This document shows positions 1 to 23,445 of a DNA stretch of 64,000 bases, in pieces. Origin of the DNA: Tubiluchus corallicola (Eukaryota; Priapulida; Priapulimorpha; Priapulimorphida; Tubiluchidae); the NCBI GenBank assembly GCA_030141605.1, contig JAQGDQ010000605.1, forward strand, positions 15,368 through 79,367, written 5' to 3'. How positions within the stretch are numbered: the first letter of the stretch is position 1; every line of letters begins with the position of its first letter. Both the position numbers and the translations under genes were made by a program. The notes beneath the pieces are model-generated. The model saw only the letters and a list, made by a program, of their open reading frames with translations. It was not told where the DNA came from and searched no databases.

Positions 1-1658
1 AAGCCTTTTCACAGTTTTGTTGCACGCACGTGCGGTTGTTGTAGGTCAAAGGTAAGTGTACCCCAGCAATGAGTCTTAACTACAACTGTGACATGTGTGT
101 AAAGCAAAGACGTCTGCTGCATCAATTCAGTAACTTCAGTTGTTTTTAATCACACTTTACTTAGTTATGCATTAGTCTGTACCTAGAATGATTTGCTAGC
201 CGGATGTTGCTTTGGAACAGGAAAAAATGCACTAGGTAAGGTTTCAACTAGCTGTTACACAATTGCATTGCCTGGTAAACATAACTTTTGACCTTTTCAC
301 AATCATCATCAATTGCTGCAACTGTAAAGAGGCTTATTAACAATACTATATAATTGTGCTTGACATTAATAGGTTTGTACGTCATGAAATTGGAAACTTG
401 TTACTTTTCACAGTTTCCTTTAATTCTTCTTTTATACTTGCACATTGCACAGAACCAGAGCTCATGATGGAGCTGTGTGGTTCACTGGTCCAGCACAGTG
501 CACATCACTGGTCCAGCAATGTGGTGTTTGGCTGTTGAATGCATGCGGCCATGCGCACATGCCTGAGATAAGACACTGCACTTTAGGTACTTGTTACTCC
601 TGCAGTGTATGTTGTCAGTTGTCACGTGTTTAAACACAGTGTGTCATGTGTATAGCAGTAAGATGTGAGTGTCTGTAACCACATAAATATACAGAAATAG
701 AGGAGTCCATAATACAAGAGTCTTTAGTAAAGTGTGATGTGGAACAAGAGAAAGACACACATGCATATTGATTGTTTGGTCATTGTTGTGCATACTGTGC
801 ATGCTGAATTACTACTTACCACAGTGTATCAGCATATTCTTGAACTGCATCAATTAAGGTTATTCATCAGCAAAAAATTTTTTGTTTAGGATTTTGTCAA
901 GTTTGTGTAAAAATGTTCTTATGTTTGTTTGTTTAAAATTACAATTGCAAATTACAACATTAAAATTACATATGTATGTTTCATTTTACACATCTATGAA
1001 ACAATGACTAAAAATTTTCTGAAGCAGCACCCCCACTAATTTTAGCTACAAACTGCCACTGGAGTCTAGAGTGCATAAACCAATCTCATGTCATCTTAAG
1101 GTACATCAAACACCATTCAGTGACAAGAGCTTTCCTTTCATGTACTACAAGATGCTACAATTAGATGTCACTTTTCACCTATAACCTTAGGTCAAAGGTC
1201 AATTGTTGTGGACGATATTATACAATTCGAGAGCTCTCATTACTAGACCTTTTCAATTGGAGACCTGTTGTTCAACTGCAGAGGCATTCGTCTTTTCGAC
1301 CCACTCAATTTCGATTTTTGGCCCACAGTGGAAAATTTTCTTGCACACACATAGCCCATTAGTTTACCGTAAGACTTTGAACAGACCTAGCCAGTATGAT
1401 CATGGCCTATAAACATTATAATCCTTCTGCTTGGGAAGTCATATTAACTGAGCAAAGACAAAAGCACAAATAGAAATTAATACAGTTTAATAAGAAAAAC
1501 TGGAGGTAAACAGATGAGATTCTACAGTGATCTGATTGAGTGAAACAGATTCTTAACAATTATGAAATGTATAATAGTCGAGTCGCAGTGAAGGCTCTTT
1601 AGCTAGGACAAAAAAGTGAAATATACATAAGAAGGGCGCTGTCCATTCTCGCGGTATC
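1..1658. other. Upstream of SNX3, no gene recognised
   Basis: I see no coding exon, RNA gene or clear transposon here. Short open frames lack codon structure. A good donor-like site (AAG|GTAAGT) near position 51 could end an exon of a gene lying to the left, but nothing else supports it. The SNX3 promoter and 5' UTR must lie at the right end. No TATA box is evident. Confidence 0.4.
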
Positions 1659-4506
1659 ATGGCGGATGGTGAGCATACGAAACGTTTACCTCCCAAAAAA
1701 CAAACTTTGGATGATGCGTACGCCGCACCAGCAAATTTCTTAGAGATAGATGTATGCAATCCACAGACTCATGGTGTGAGTCGACAACGATACACTGATT
1801 ACGAAGTTCGAATGAAGGTTTTACATTATCTAATATTTTGGCTTTCCAATTTTAACTTTATCTAGTTTAAGCTTGACTTAAGTTCAAGGAACCGGCCGAA
1901 TACCTCATTTTGACCTATGGTTTAAAGTATTTGTGAAATGTAAAATTAACGGGTGTTTGAAGCGTTTATGAATTTTGTGCGGACGCCGCACGCATAAATT
2001 TCTAGGTGCATAATTTGTAGGCATTGGTAAATTTAGATTCTAGTATATGCTGCTGGATATAGGTTACATGGCACATTACTTAGCAATGTGGTTTGCTGTT
2101 TTGGAACCCCACTAACAGACTGGGGTAGACAGGGTTCCCATGGCCAGAGAAACTCTTTGAAAATACAGGCTATCCTGGAAAGTCAGGGAAAAAGATAATT
2201 TGCTGAAAAGTCAGGGAAATTGGAAAGGGTTGCAAAAATAATCTCCGTGAACCGATATTTTTTCAAACATATTTTCCAGCGATTTGCTTTCAAATAAAAT
2301 TTTGCTATGATGGGCTCCCAGTTTCGATTTCTGCTCCAAAAAATAATGATTGGCCGACACATTGTATATCAGTATATGCATGAATGCCCTTACACAAAAC
2401 TGTTTGATAATGTATACTGGTAATACAATTTTTGCTTATCTTGGTCATGGAAAATCAGTATTTGGTCAGGAAAAGTCAGGGAAGTTTATTTTAAAGTTGT
2501 GTGAGAACCCTGGGATAGGGACTTTATTATAGGTTTTGTGAAATATTACATGGATAAGTACAGATATTTGCATTCGTACTGCAATGGCTACCATGCAAGA
2601 ACCTAAGCTCTTTCTGCTGTCATTCTTCTGTATTAAAGAGGAAGATTTGTCCGCCAAGTGATCGAACATAATATCATCCGAATAACATTTGAAAAGTTGT
2701 TTGCCGCTTTTGCTCTCAATTCCTGAAACATTCTAATAGCAGGAACTTTCCATAAATATTTCATTTAGGAGAGTGAAAATCAAAATATTGTAGAACTGAA
2801 TGATTAACGGGAATGGTTCATGAATTTTTTTATTTTCAGACAAATTTGCCAGTTTTCAAGTTAAAAGAATCATCTGCTCGGAGACGATACAGTGATTTTG
2901 AATGGCTGCGAAATGAACTGGAACGAGACAGCAAGGTAACAGTATGATAATCAATAACAAGCGCTAAGCAACTACTCGTTCTTAAAGTTAACAGTAATTT
3001 TTATGTATATAATAATTTTACTCGACTTCTTAATTTTGTCTCTTTTGAATGCATTACCAATGCATTTATTATGGCATAGTCACTGTTCCCTGGAACAATC
3101 GCAGTCATGCAGTCAGATGCGTTAGGTGATGTAAGACTCCGTGTGTGAAAACTGGATAGTATCTTTTTGCCCTCAGTCATGTTTTTGTAGTTAACGTCTT
3201 ATTTTATATCAAACCTCCATTGTAAAACATTTTATCCAAAATACAATTCACCAACAAACAATAAGAAACACAAACTGTATCAATCTTTGCACTGATTGTT
3301 TTAAAAAGACTTAAAAATGTTAAAGTCCGAATTCTCATATGAAGTGTGAAACTGATCTGTTTAATTTGCCAGCTGTGTTTTAAATACACGATCAAAAAAC
3401 CAGGTTGTCTAATGCTATAAGACAAACTAAACCAGTGTGGAAGCTGTAAAGGTCTCGCACTAGCAAGCCTGTAGTACTTTAAAGGAAAGTTATGTAATAA
3501 TTTGAGTATGTTATTATTAGGCTTGCTATGTGTCGTACTTATGACTTCGAGAAATCGCATCTTTTTGTTATACAGTTTTATACATTATAAATTAACTAAT
3601 AATAGTTTTCTAATCTGATGAAATCCAAATCTCAATTTAAAATAATTTTGGAATCAAATTCCCTCAAAGCTTCGATTCGCATTTGGTTTTGAAGTACCAA
3701 TTATCTGCCACCTTTGTGACAGCTATATTATACATCAGGTGGGACTTAGTCCATCCTGACTATATCACTTTATGACTGGTTGAGTATTGCAAGACAACAA
3801 CTAGTTGTAGTGTACGGGGAGTAGAGCAATATATGCGCTTTCATTCAAATGGTATTAATGTCATATCAGGTAACACTGAAATGACTGAAATGGTGAAATA
3901 ATGGACGTGACCTGCATTATACATTTGCTTATTACAAACTGTGTTAAGTTGCTACAGTTCCATCATGCATTTTATGCTGTTTAAACAAGAAATCATATTT
4001 ATAGATTGTAGTTCCACCACTGCCTGGTAAAGCCCTGAAGCGGCAGCTTCCTTTTCGAGGCGATGACGGCATTTTTGATGATGACTTCATCGAAGAGAGA
4101 CGGAAAGGTTTAGAAGTATTTTTAAACAAGTAAGCAATGCTGTCAAACTTTGAGTTACTATGTTAACATGTGTAATCATAGGACAAAAAAATGAACGTTT
4201 AATTTCATAAATTTAATTTAAATGTAAAAAACTAACGATTAATGAGTAATATCACTGACTAGTAACTTTAAGTTTAATTCTCGGGGTCAAGCACGCTGTA
4301 GCTAACTCCCAAGTTGAATACATTTTTGCTTAACAGAGTTAGTAGACACAGAAGGGTGGGACTAAACATTTAATTACTGATACACTTGCTTTGGTTTCAG
4401 AATTGCCGGACATCCGTTGGCACAAAACGAACGATGTTTACACATGTTTCTCCAAGATCCGGTAATAGACAAGAACTACGTACCTGGCAAGGTCAGGAGT
4501 GTGTGA
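1659..4506 (+). CDS. SNX3: Sorting nexin 3/12, four coding exons
   Basis: This is a small PX-domain sorting nexin. In the family it binds phosphatidylinositol 3-phosphate on early endosomes and works with retromer to recycle cargo such as Wntless. Exons are 1659-1817, 2840-2935, 4005-4129 and 4401-4506, all with GT-AG borders and consistent phase, giving 161 residues (human SNX3 has 162). The start ATG sits in ATCATGGCGG. Exon 1 carries the NFLEID segment and the exon 1/2 border falls at the usual place before [11 protein letters not shown]. The phosphoinositide-binding [10 protein letters not shown] lies at about residues 68-77, followed by [28 protein letters not shown] and the C-terminal [17 protein letters not shown]. 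The protein is essentially PX domain alone, as expected. A hAT-like MITE sits in intron 1. I see no defect. SNX3 and SNX12 cannot be separated for an invertebrate single-copy gene. Confidence 0.96.
2130..2512. mobile_element. hAT-like MITE in SNX3 intron 1
   Basis: The element starts CAGGGTTCCCA and ends TGAGAACCCTG, which are inverted copies of each other. The inside is made of degenerate repeats of GTCAGGGAAA and carries no transposase. The flanking 8-mers (GGGGTAGA and GGATAGGG) are only roughly alike, so a target duplication is not proven. The CAGGG terminus and the size (383 bp) suggest a hAT-type non-autonomous element. Confidence 0.55.
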
Positions 4507-4690
4507 CTTCCTCAGCAAAATCTTTCTCTTGTCTTGGCCATGTGATGCGTTATTATGTATATAGCTGCTGGCATTACTGATGTCTGTGTGTGTGTTATGA
4601 ATATTACCTGTTATTGTTGTGAAAAAATACTGTACGTTGAAAAAATGATTGTATTTCTTTTGTTGCAATTGCTTGAGAACTTTCGTAATT
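4507..4690 (+). other. SNX3 3' UTR, end not defined
   Basis: This is the sequence between the SNX3 stop and a MITE. There is no AATAAA within it, so the real polyadenylation site may lie inside or beyond the MITE. A canonical AATAAA at 7349-7354 is a distant candidate. Confidence 0.3.
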
Positions 4691-5313
4691 TTAAAAGAAG
4701 ACAGGATGATTTTTCACGTCCCCGTTTTCAAGTCTGATAAAAAGTACACATTTCAGCACAATTAATACTGCAAAAGCATTTCTGATAATTAAATTATAGA
4801 TTAAAATCTTAATTAACGGCAGGAGAGCCCAACTGTTGATGACATCACAAACTAACATAATTTTCAACAGCAAAAATATTCTACGAGCGCGTTGCACGTG
4901 TTTGCGAAAGCGAAAATTGAAGTACAGTGCTGCTGTAAGATATTCAGTGTGTTGTACTAAAACTAGGCAAGTTTTAAGATAAATATTAGAATTTCAAATT
5001 TACCGCTGTGCTCACGCGCTAGCTGTCGAATGTGTGCAGTTTGTCACAAACTAACACATCTGTACTGAGAGGTACCTCACCTGTGTTTTGTGCAGTACGT
5101 TTCCGAAATGCAGGTGATAGTGCCCGTCTAACTAGCGAATGGCGAAATGCATGTAACAGCGAAGAACTAGTGGCGCAAACGTGAAATTGTGCTTGTGTGG
5201 TAATAATTCTTTCATGCAAGTCATTTTTGAAAAAATAGTTTGTTTCCTTTCAATATATTAAAGAGTAGATTGTTTTGACGTACAGTTTAAGATTGGGTCC
5301 AGTTTTTATTTAA
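4691..5313 (+). mobile_element. TTAA-flanked MITE, family 2, copy A
   Basis: A 623-bp non-autonomous element. The left end reads TTAAAAGAAGACAGGATGAT and the right end GGGTCCAGTTTTTATTTAA. Other copies lie at 20765-21250 (reverse), 45238-45840 and 60909-61505, with the same inside, including GATGACATCACAAACTAACA and GCACGTGTTTGCGAAAGCGA. TTAA at both ends, AGG-type termini and the lack of coding capacity fit a Kolobok- or piggyBac-mobilised MITE. The superfamily assignment is inference. Confidence 0.75.
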
Positions 5314-8300
5314 ACTTTCTTCGATAATTAGGTAATTATTTTCTAAGTTCTCAACTGAGTTTTCCTAAACGCAGGTGGGCATGCACACCGTAGTACACGA
5401 TGAACAAGTGCCCTTTCTATTTGGATGCAAATTTATGATTTACGTTAACATATGCTGTAATCACAACAATCCTATTGAGCTCCTTTAATCCAAAAGCGCT
5501 AAAGTTATTTTTACTTTGTATTGTACAGTTTATTTACGTATCGTTAACACGTAACTATTAAAATGTAGTAACAGCCTATTTTAGCGACTCCGAAGCTAGT
5601 GTACATGTAATACTCTCACTCACAGTATTTTAGGATTGCATGCTCAGCTTCTGACCTAACGCATACTGTTAGCTGTAGTATATGCTGTTATACTAAAAGA
5701 AATTCTACGCAGTACTTGTGAGCTTGCTATGTAGATAAACTAGTAATACTAACATTAATATTGTCTGTCGCATATTGTAGATTGAGACCATGTCTTCAAC
5801 TTTTGTTTTACAAGCAATAAGCATGTTTCACCGTGTGAATTATAGCTGTTTTTAATGTGTATCAGAAGTTTACTCAAGGACAAAACTGTGAGATAATTGT
5901 TGAAAATCAAATATCCTGTTTCTCTATGATTTTTGTCCTGTATATTCTACATTGAGCCAGTTCTACTTAATAATGTTAAGTTTTATAGAATGGCATCTCA
6001 GAAGTGGTCTATGAAATTTAAATTGGCCTATGTTGGGTATGAAGTGTTGATTCAAATTTGAGTGGGTATAAAAATGCATATGTACAGTAAAATATGAGAT
6101 CGGAATAAATTATCTTGTATAAAGAGTTGCTGAGTTTTGTTTGAAATATTGCAAACGTTTTTGTTTGTTTTTTTCCAGTTAACTGAAGCTTGATCTGAAC
6201 ATCATCTACACCTATTCCAATTATAAATTTATATTCAATTATATCTGTTTTATAATGCATGTGTGTGCGTGCTCACAGTTTTAATTTAACGATGAACAAT
6301 TTGCCTGAACTTTGTAAGTTTATTGTGTGTGTTTTGAAATGTTCCGATTCAACTTGATTTTGCACAATGTTCTGCAGTTTAAAATGTACTAATAAGTGAT
6401 TAACCTACAGAATTTTTGATGAAAATGAATCCAATCCGGTTATGCTAGCAGGTTTATTGTTATTTGTTATGATGGCATAATCTAATACGTGTAATGCAAG
6501 GTCGTGTGGTTGCCACTAATTGTGATTTTGTCTGGTAAACTTAATGAAAGCCGTCTGTCGCATGTTGTTACTGTTATTGACATTGGTGGCGATTTAACTG
6601 CACTAATTATCGGCACTTGAAAGTTTGTGCCTTTGCAAAGGTTTATTACTAAGGCGACTATGTAACAAGTGTGTTAATTATGCGAAGCCCGTCAGTAGTG
6701 ATGAAAATTGCATTATTCCCAGGTGGAAAATGATGCGGTGTAATTGGTTGCTCACTGCCACTTATTAGTGATTAGCAATAGGTTTTCATAATTCACCAAT
6801 TTTCACATTTGTACATTTTGATTTTAACTGGTCTTCAGTTGTACATATATCCTATAATGCCATGGTTAATACTTGCATTTGCAATTAACCACCACTGCTA
6901 AATTTTGTTTTTGTAACTTAATTAAGTAAGAATGCCTATAACTGACTTGAATAAGAGTGACTATTGAAATTTACACTGTCTTATAAAATTGTATTCCAAA
7001 GAACAAAAATCTGTTATTTTACAAAATGACTTGCATTTCATTCACTTTGCAAATATTTAATGCTTATGGATACCTAGATACATTACTTACACATGTTCAT
7101 TGACATGAATTGCAACCAACAAAAGCCTGTCAAATGCAAAACTGGTTCAGTGCAAGTTGCTGAGTCCGCGGTACAAGCAAGGTCTACATTCAGTGTTGCA
7201 AATTTTTTTTGTTATTAATACTGCGAAAAATTTCACTCTGCATTTACAGGTTTCGCTTATACTAATGATATTTTCCAAGATGAGAAGTTCATCATGCTTG
7301 TTTGGGTCTACATGTATCTACCATTGACAAAATCATGTACAAGTTACCAATAAAGTAATCTCAACAAATTTGTGTAGTGTAGTAGTAGTCGCAATAGGCT
7401 CTATAAAACTAATACATGATGAAGAGTATTGCAAAGGACGTGGCGGCCATGGCCTGCAGCCTTTTGCGCCAAAGTTTGAGGGTGTCACATTTTATAAAAA
7501 AAAATCTTATTCTTCTCGGAAAATGTGTATACTTTCATATTCGTGTAAAGGGCACATTTCATAACATGCCACTGGCAGTTACTGAAGGCAGCTTCCATAT
7601 AAGTGCCATAAATTCACAATATTTTTTTCCAATTCAATTCAACTTTATTTTCTCAATAGCAGTTAAAATTCGACACAATTATTTTTACATTTCATTGAAA
7701 CTGAGGAGCAGCAAAAGACCGATTTGTCACTTGATATGCTGCCCTTTATTAAAAATACAAGTTTACTTACAGGCGCATAATATTTTTAGGTGTTTATATA
7801 TAAAAAACATTATAGTATTAAAAATACATTTGGTATTAAATTAAGTACTAAGTAGCAGAAATGTATATTTAATCTAGTCAAATTTTTAAAGGACGGAAAA
7901 ATAGTAAGTGAGAATTACAGAACTATCAGACCAGGGCGTCGTAAAGTCTTGATGTACCCCTGGTGGCGGCATCTGCTGACAAACAATAGAGACAGCAGGT
8001 CTGTAAGAATTAGGACTATCATACTGTATTTACGTAATACATTATATCGAAGAAAGGCAGCTTCAATTCGATGGCGATTCAATTCTGCTGGTTTTTCTAG
8101 ACTTCCAAGATAAGCGTCGTCAGAATTTGATGTACATTATTATGCGCATTTAAACCAAGTGCTGTACAAATTTGTTTTGGCCATTCATAGATGGCAGTGC
8201 TAGATGAATTCACTGAGCTTCACTCTGAATAACCGGGACATTCTCATTGGTGTCCCTATGCGATATTGGAGAAAAGTTAACTAATGGCTAGGTCAGTCAT

Positions 8301-8365
8301 AATGTCTCAAACTTAAAGTGCGTGCTGTATTTGGGACTTTCCTTAAGGCCTGTTTTGGTGCGTCT
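5314..8365. other. Intergenic, nothing recognised
   Basis: AT-rich sequence without convincing exons. The longest open frame (7416-7844) has no codon bias or protein-like composition and overlaps a TTTATT-rich stretch near 7625 that may be the tail of an old retroelement. I assign no feature here. Confidence 0.4.
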
Positions 8366-8818
8366 TTGACGGAAAACCGGATGATTGCGTAAACACGAGT
8401 TCAGAATAAAGAATGCTCTAAAATATTGAAAACTACAATAGCTTTTTTTAAATCAAAGCTTAGATTAAATAATAATTAGCTCGGATACTCAAATTTCGGC
8501 TCAGTGAATCCGCTAAGACTGGCAGTGGCGCCTTTTTGTCACATTAACGTGGCCGACAAATAGAAGGCGGCACCGTGATAATCATGATCATGAACTGCAG
8601 TGTTAGTTTCTGACATCATATGATGTAAAGTCCAATATTTCGTGACATCATGCATTTAAACAGTACTGTAACACTTATGCAAATGTGCTTGACGCGTAAG
8701 GGAACACGCCTGCTATTGCACAAACTGTTGTTAGTTTCTGACGTAAGCATTAGCTGTATATTATGGACAGTAAATTAAAATGAGATTGAGTCTAAACAAT
8801 CGGCCGATTTTCCTTTAA
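8366..8818 (+). mobile_element. TTAA MITE, family 1, shortened copy
   Basis: Starts GACGGAAAACCGGATGATTG and ends GGCCGATTTTCCTTTAA. It matches the copies at 33936-34488, 40751-41299 and 48850-49406 through most of its length, including the shared segment beginning GTTCAGAATAAAGAATGCTC. It is about 100 bp shorter than they are because of an internal deletion before the right end. The left TTAA has decayed to TTGA. Confidence 0.75.
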
Positions 8819-9460
8819 ATGAGTTTAGGAACGTCAGCTTAAAAGTTTAGTATTACATAAATGAGACCTGTCTGTTGGTTCTTGTTACTCATTTCCACAA
8901 TTGCGAAATAATATAAGTTAAAAATGTGTAAAAGTAAAATGTCTCAATTGTTATTCCTGGAAGTTCCGCCTGAGCAAAATGAGTGTTAGTCCTACAACTT
9001 CGTTTCCTGTGGAACCTATAATAAAGATGGGACTGTGATATGTGGTGTACCACCTGTGATATAGGGCGCTTTCGTTACGACACCACAAACACTTTTTTGT
9101 ACTAATTTCTGATACGTGCTGACACGTGGGTTCAGTGAACCTTTCCATTTAAGCATAGTTCACAGACATGTATACAGAATAGAAGCAAATAAAACAGTTT
9201 TTAATATTACCGAAAAATTCTTGATTTAATGAGATAATAAGAACTAAAAAAACAATTCACTCTAATCCAAAACAACAACAAACTTGTTATAATTATAAAC
9301 GACGTTTCTAGTTAGCCTACGATGAACAGAAGACTAGTTAGCCCCAACCCAGGTGAGGGAGAAGGATGTGAGGTAAGTATACTTATCAGTTGTAGTGACT
9401 GCTGTCGGAAGATGTCGGATTCCAACGTTTGACGTTCTCCATCATCGTGGAAGCTGGAAT

Positions 9461-9735
9461 CAGGGCCTATTTCAGCCTAAGCGAGGCCCGGGGAAGTGGG
9501 GCGTGTGAGGCCCCATCCGGGGGGGGGGGGCGAAGCGTCAGGGGGCGGGCGCTACAATGGTTGGCGCCCAGAACATTTTTGAACTGCTAGAACGCCGGAG
9601 AAGCATTTTCGAAGAGAAAATATGGAGTTATACAGTTGTTAAAGGAAAGAACAATTGACAGAAAAACTGCTTTATTCTCAAGACCAGTTCTTAATACTTG
9701 TCAATACTGGCAAACGGCACGCGTGCGGTAAGAGA

Positions 9736-9814
<79 letters not shown>

Positions 9815-9927
9815 GAGGCAGTATGTTTGCATAAAGCAATAAAATATTATCTTGGCGCGAGGCCCCCCTAGAGGGTGAGGCCCCGGGGAAGTATCCCCAC
9901 TCCCCCCCCCCCTTGAAATAGGCCCTG
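9461..9927. mobile_element. hAT-type MITE with perfect 8-bp target duplication
   Basis: The terminal inverted repeats are CAGGGCCTATTTCA at the left and its exact complement TGAAATAGGCCCTG at the right. The element is flanked on both sides by the same 8 bp, GCTGGAAT (9453-9460 and 9928-9935), which is diagnostic of hAT-type insertion. The inside is GC-rich, repeats GAGGCCCCGGGGAAGT-like motifs near both ends, and holds a (GA)n tract at about 9730-9808. No transposase is encoded. Confidence 0.9.
9729..9810. repeat. (GA)n microsatellite
   Basis: About 80 bp of GA dinucleotides with two G-rich interruptions, lying inside the hAT-type MITE. Confidence 0.95.
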
Positions 9928-9935
9928 GCTGGAAT

Positions 9936-11040
9936 AATGTGACTAACCGGTTATGCGAACTTCGTGGAATCTTGAACAGTTACTCTTCCAAAGCTCGAGC
10001 CAGCGGGGTGTAATCTTACGTGGCCACTTCTACAATGCTTGTCAGGTGTACCGGAGTCGTAAGTGGTTACTTCTTCAATTGTGGAGTGCAGTGGAGTCCT
10101 GACCCGTGGAGCACGTGGAACCACCATTGATACAACGTCTGGACATCGCTTGGTTGTTTCTGCACCAGATCTCCTGAATTTCCGTTTACAGCAGTACGTC
10201 TAATAACGAATAATAGCCAGGTTATTGGTGTTTCCGCCTCACGGCTCGAACACCTAACCCTTTGGTGTGTCTGTGCCCTTTAATCACTTTCTGTCGCCAC
10301 AGTAATTAAGCATTGACTTCGACTGCTAATAAATGTTCGTCGGAAGCCATATTCGACGGCTTCGCTGGCTTAACACGTTTGACACGCTATGTTGAACCGA
10401 GTTTAAATTTCTAGAACAGGTAAAACTGGATCTTTTAACACGACGGTTTATTGGTCAGATAGCCTGTTCAGTTGAGCGTATGACCAATCACTTGCTTTCT
10501 TGTAAATGAGATCTAGGACAGGTATGAGGTGAGGCCCTTCCCAGAGCTAACTAGGTGCATGCTCATATATGTACAGTCACAACTTGCTTTACTGTAGTAG
10601 ATAAATTCGCTTAATGAGTAATTAACTAATGACTCGTTCAATTAACATAAGCAATTAGCTAAATTAAGCTATTAATGTAGCCTAAGTATGACACCTACAC
10701 AGAATCATACTAGAAAACAGTTCTAGAAACAGTTCTAAAATACTAGAAAACTATAATAGAAGGGGTTGCAATGCCGTTCGGTCGTTCTTATATTCCAGAC
10801 GACGTCACGGACGTCACAGGGCCCTAGTTAAGATGTGTGCGCATTTGTGATTAGATAAATTGAACTAACCGAGTTTTATCAAAAGTCATTTCTGCATGCA
10901 TGTGCTTGCGTAAAGTGCTCTGTTCAAAAGTACACCTCGAAGATTATCACACAGCATAGGTAGCTCAAAACACACTTTCTAGAGAGTCAGGTATATTATT
11001 AACAGGCAATCTTTAGAAAGGCACTGCTGCGTTTGAAGAA
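9936..11040. other. 5' flank of the GH31 gene
   Basis: No exon, transposon or RNA gene is recognised. The promoter and 5' UTR of the hydrolase gene must lie here. I cannot place a TATA box or transcription start with confidence. Confidence 0.35.
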
Positions 11041-22117
<11,077 letters not shown>

Positions 22118-22190
22118 AAACCTGATGAATACATATAACTTAAGACTCCAGAATAGTTTCACATTTATGAATTGCCATTAAACTTAATAA
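22118..22190 (+). terminator. Possible GH31 polyadenylation region
   Basis: An ATTAAA hexamer (22177-22182) lies 60 bp past the stop and is followed by a T-rich stretch. This is a plausible, unproven poly(A) signal. Confidence 0.35.
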
Positions 22191-23284
22191 TTATTTTTTT
22201 TGCAAATCTGCTGACAATCTCGTCATTATAGTAAGGCGAGCGATCATCAGGGCATACTTTGCTTTGCCACGTCAACGGATGACATACAAGGTCACACATC
22301 CTCAACCATCGGCCTATTTCGCTAACTGCGTCAGTGTACCATTTCAAAGTCGAAAAGTATTCCTTAACATACCGGATACATACAGGATAGCACGTTGCAG
22401 CGTTAGATATAATTATATGAAGCACTCAGTCCACATCTCATCCCATTGTTGATTTTAAAAAATGTTGATTATTTAAGTAGGTATACAGGGCTCAATTTTT
22501 TCGACTGCAGTTGTAATAATGTTAGCTTTATACGCTGGGGGGGGGGGGACCAGAGCCATTTTGATTATCCATGAAACCGTAGTTGTTTATGCACATCTAA
22601 ACAGAAGAAGTGCAAATATATTTATGACTGGTTGTCCAGGTGTGAAGGGAAATAAAGAAGCCAATGTCCTGAAACCTCAGCCCACTGCAGTACTCTAACT
22701 GCTCTCATTGTCTTCCTCTTGGGCTATTCCATTATTTTCTTGTATGTCAATAGCAAAACGTAAGTAATAGCCCAACATGAAAGCACATGGGCATCAGTCA
22801 TAGACCTGGTGTCCACCACGGTTAAAAATGTTCAGAGAGCATAACAAATAACAAAACTATTTTACTAATGCAACGTGTGTAATGTAATATGCAAAACTGT
22901 GTACAATACATGAAATAATATGCTGTTGTAATGTGCAAAATCAGTAATTCTTTTCCAATACTACTAGAACAGAATCATTTTGAAATTTATCTCTTGTAAT
23001 AAGTTCATTAGTTCAATGTGTACATTCGTTATGTCGTAAGTAATAAAATAACAAAAAGAAGTCAGTGTAATTGGAAAGAAAAACATCATTAGTAATTTTA
23101 TGAATTATTATAAAAAAGACATCACAAAACAAACCTCTGTAGATACCTTTGGGGGAAAAGGAGATAAAGAAAAAACAAATTCATATCTCACTGAGATAAC
23201 TATCATTAACGAATCATTTATCATTTAATGTTTAGCACATTGCACAAGTTCCCATTTCAATATACAGATCATTGAGAAACAAGA

Positions 23285-23445
23285 ACAATGGTCAGCAAAA
23301 CAATTGAGCTTTGATGATCTCATGATCTATAGAAAAAACAATGGCCAGCAAAACAATTGAGCTTTGATGATCTCATGATCTATAGAAAAAACAATGGCCA
23401 GCAAAAGAATTGAGCTTTGATGATCTCATGATCTGTAGAAAAAAA
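23285..23445 (-). repeat. 53-bp tandem array spanning the BOK stop codon
   Basis: Three copies of a 53-54 bp unit with GAGCTTTGATGATCTCATGA. The rightmost copy contains the BOK stop codon (23426-23428) and the codons just before it. The other two copies lie in the 3' UTR and repeat the same coding end. The last unit differs by CTGTAG for CTATAG. Confidence 0.9.

Noticed and set aside
7416-7844. 142-codon open frame
   Set aside because: AT-driven, no recognisable domain, no codon bias, no splice partners.
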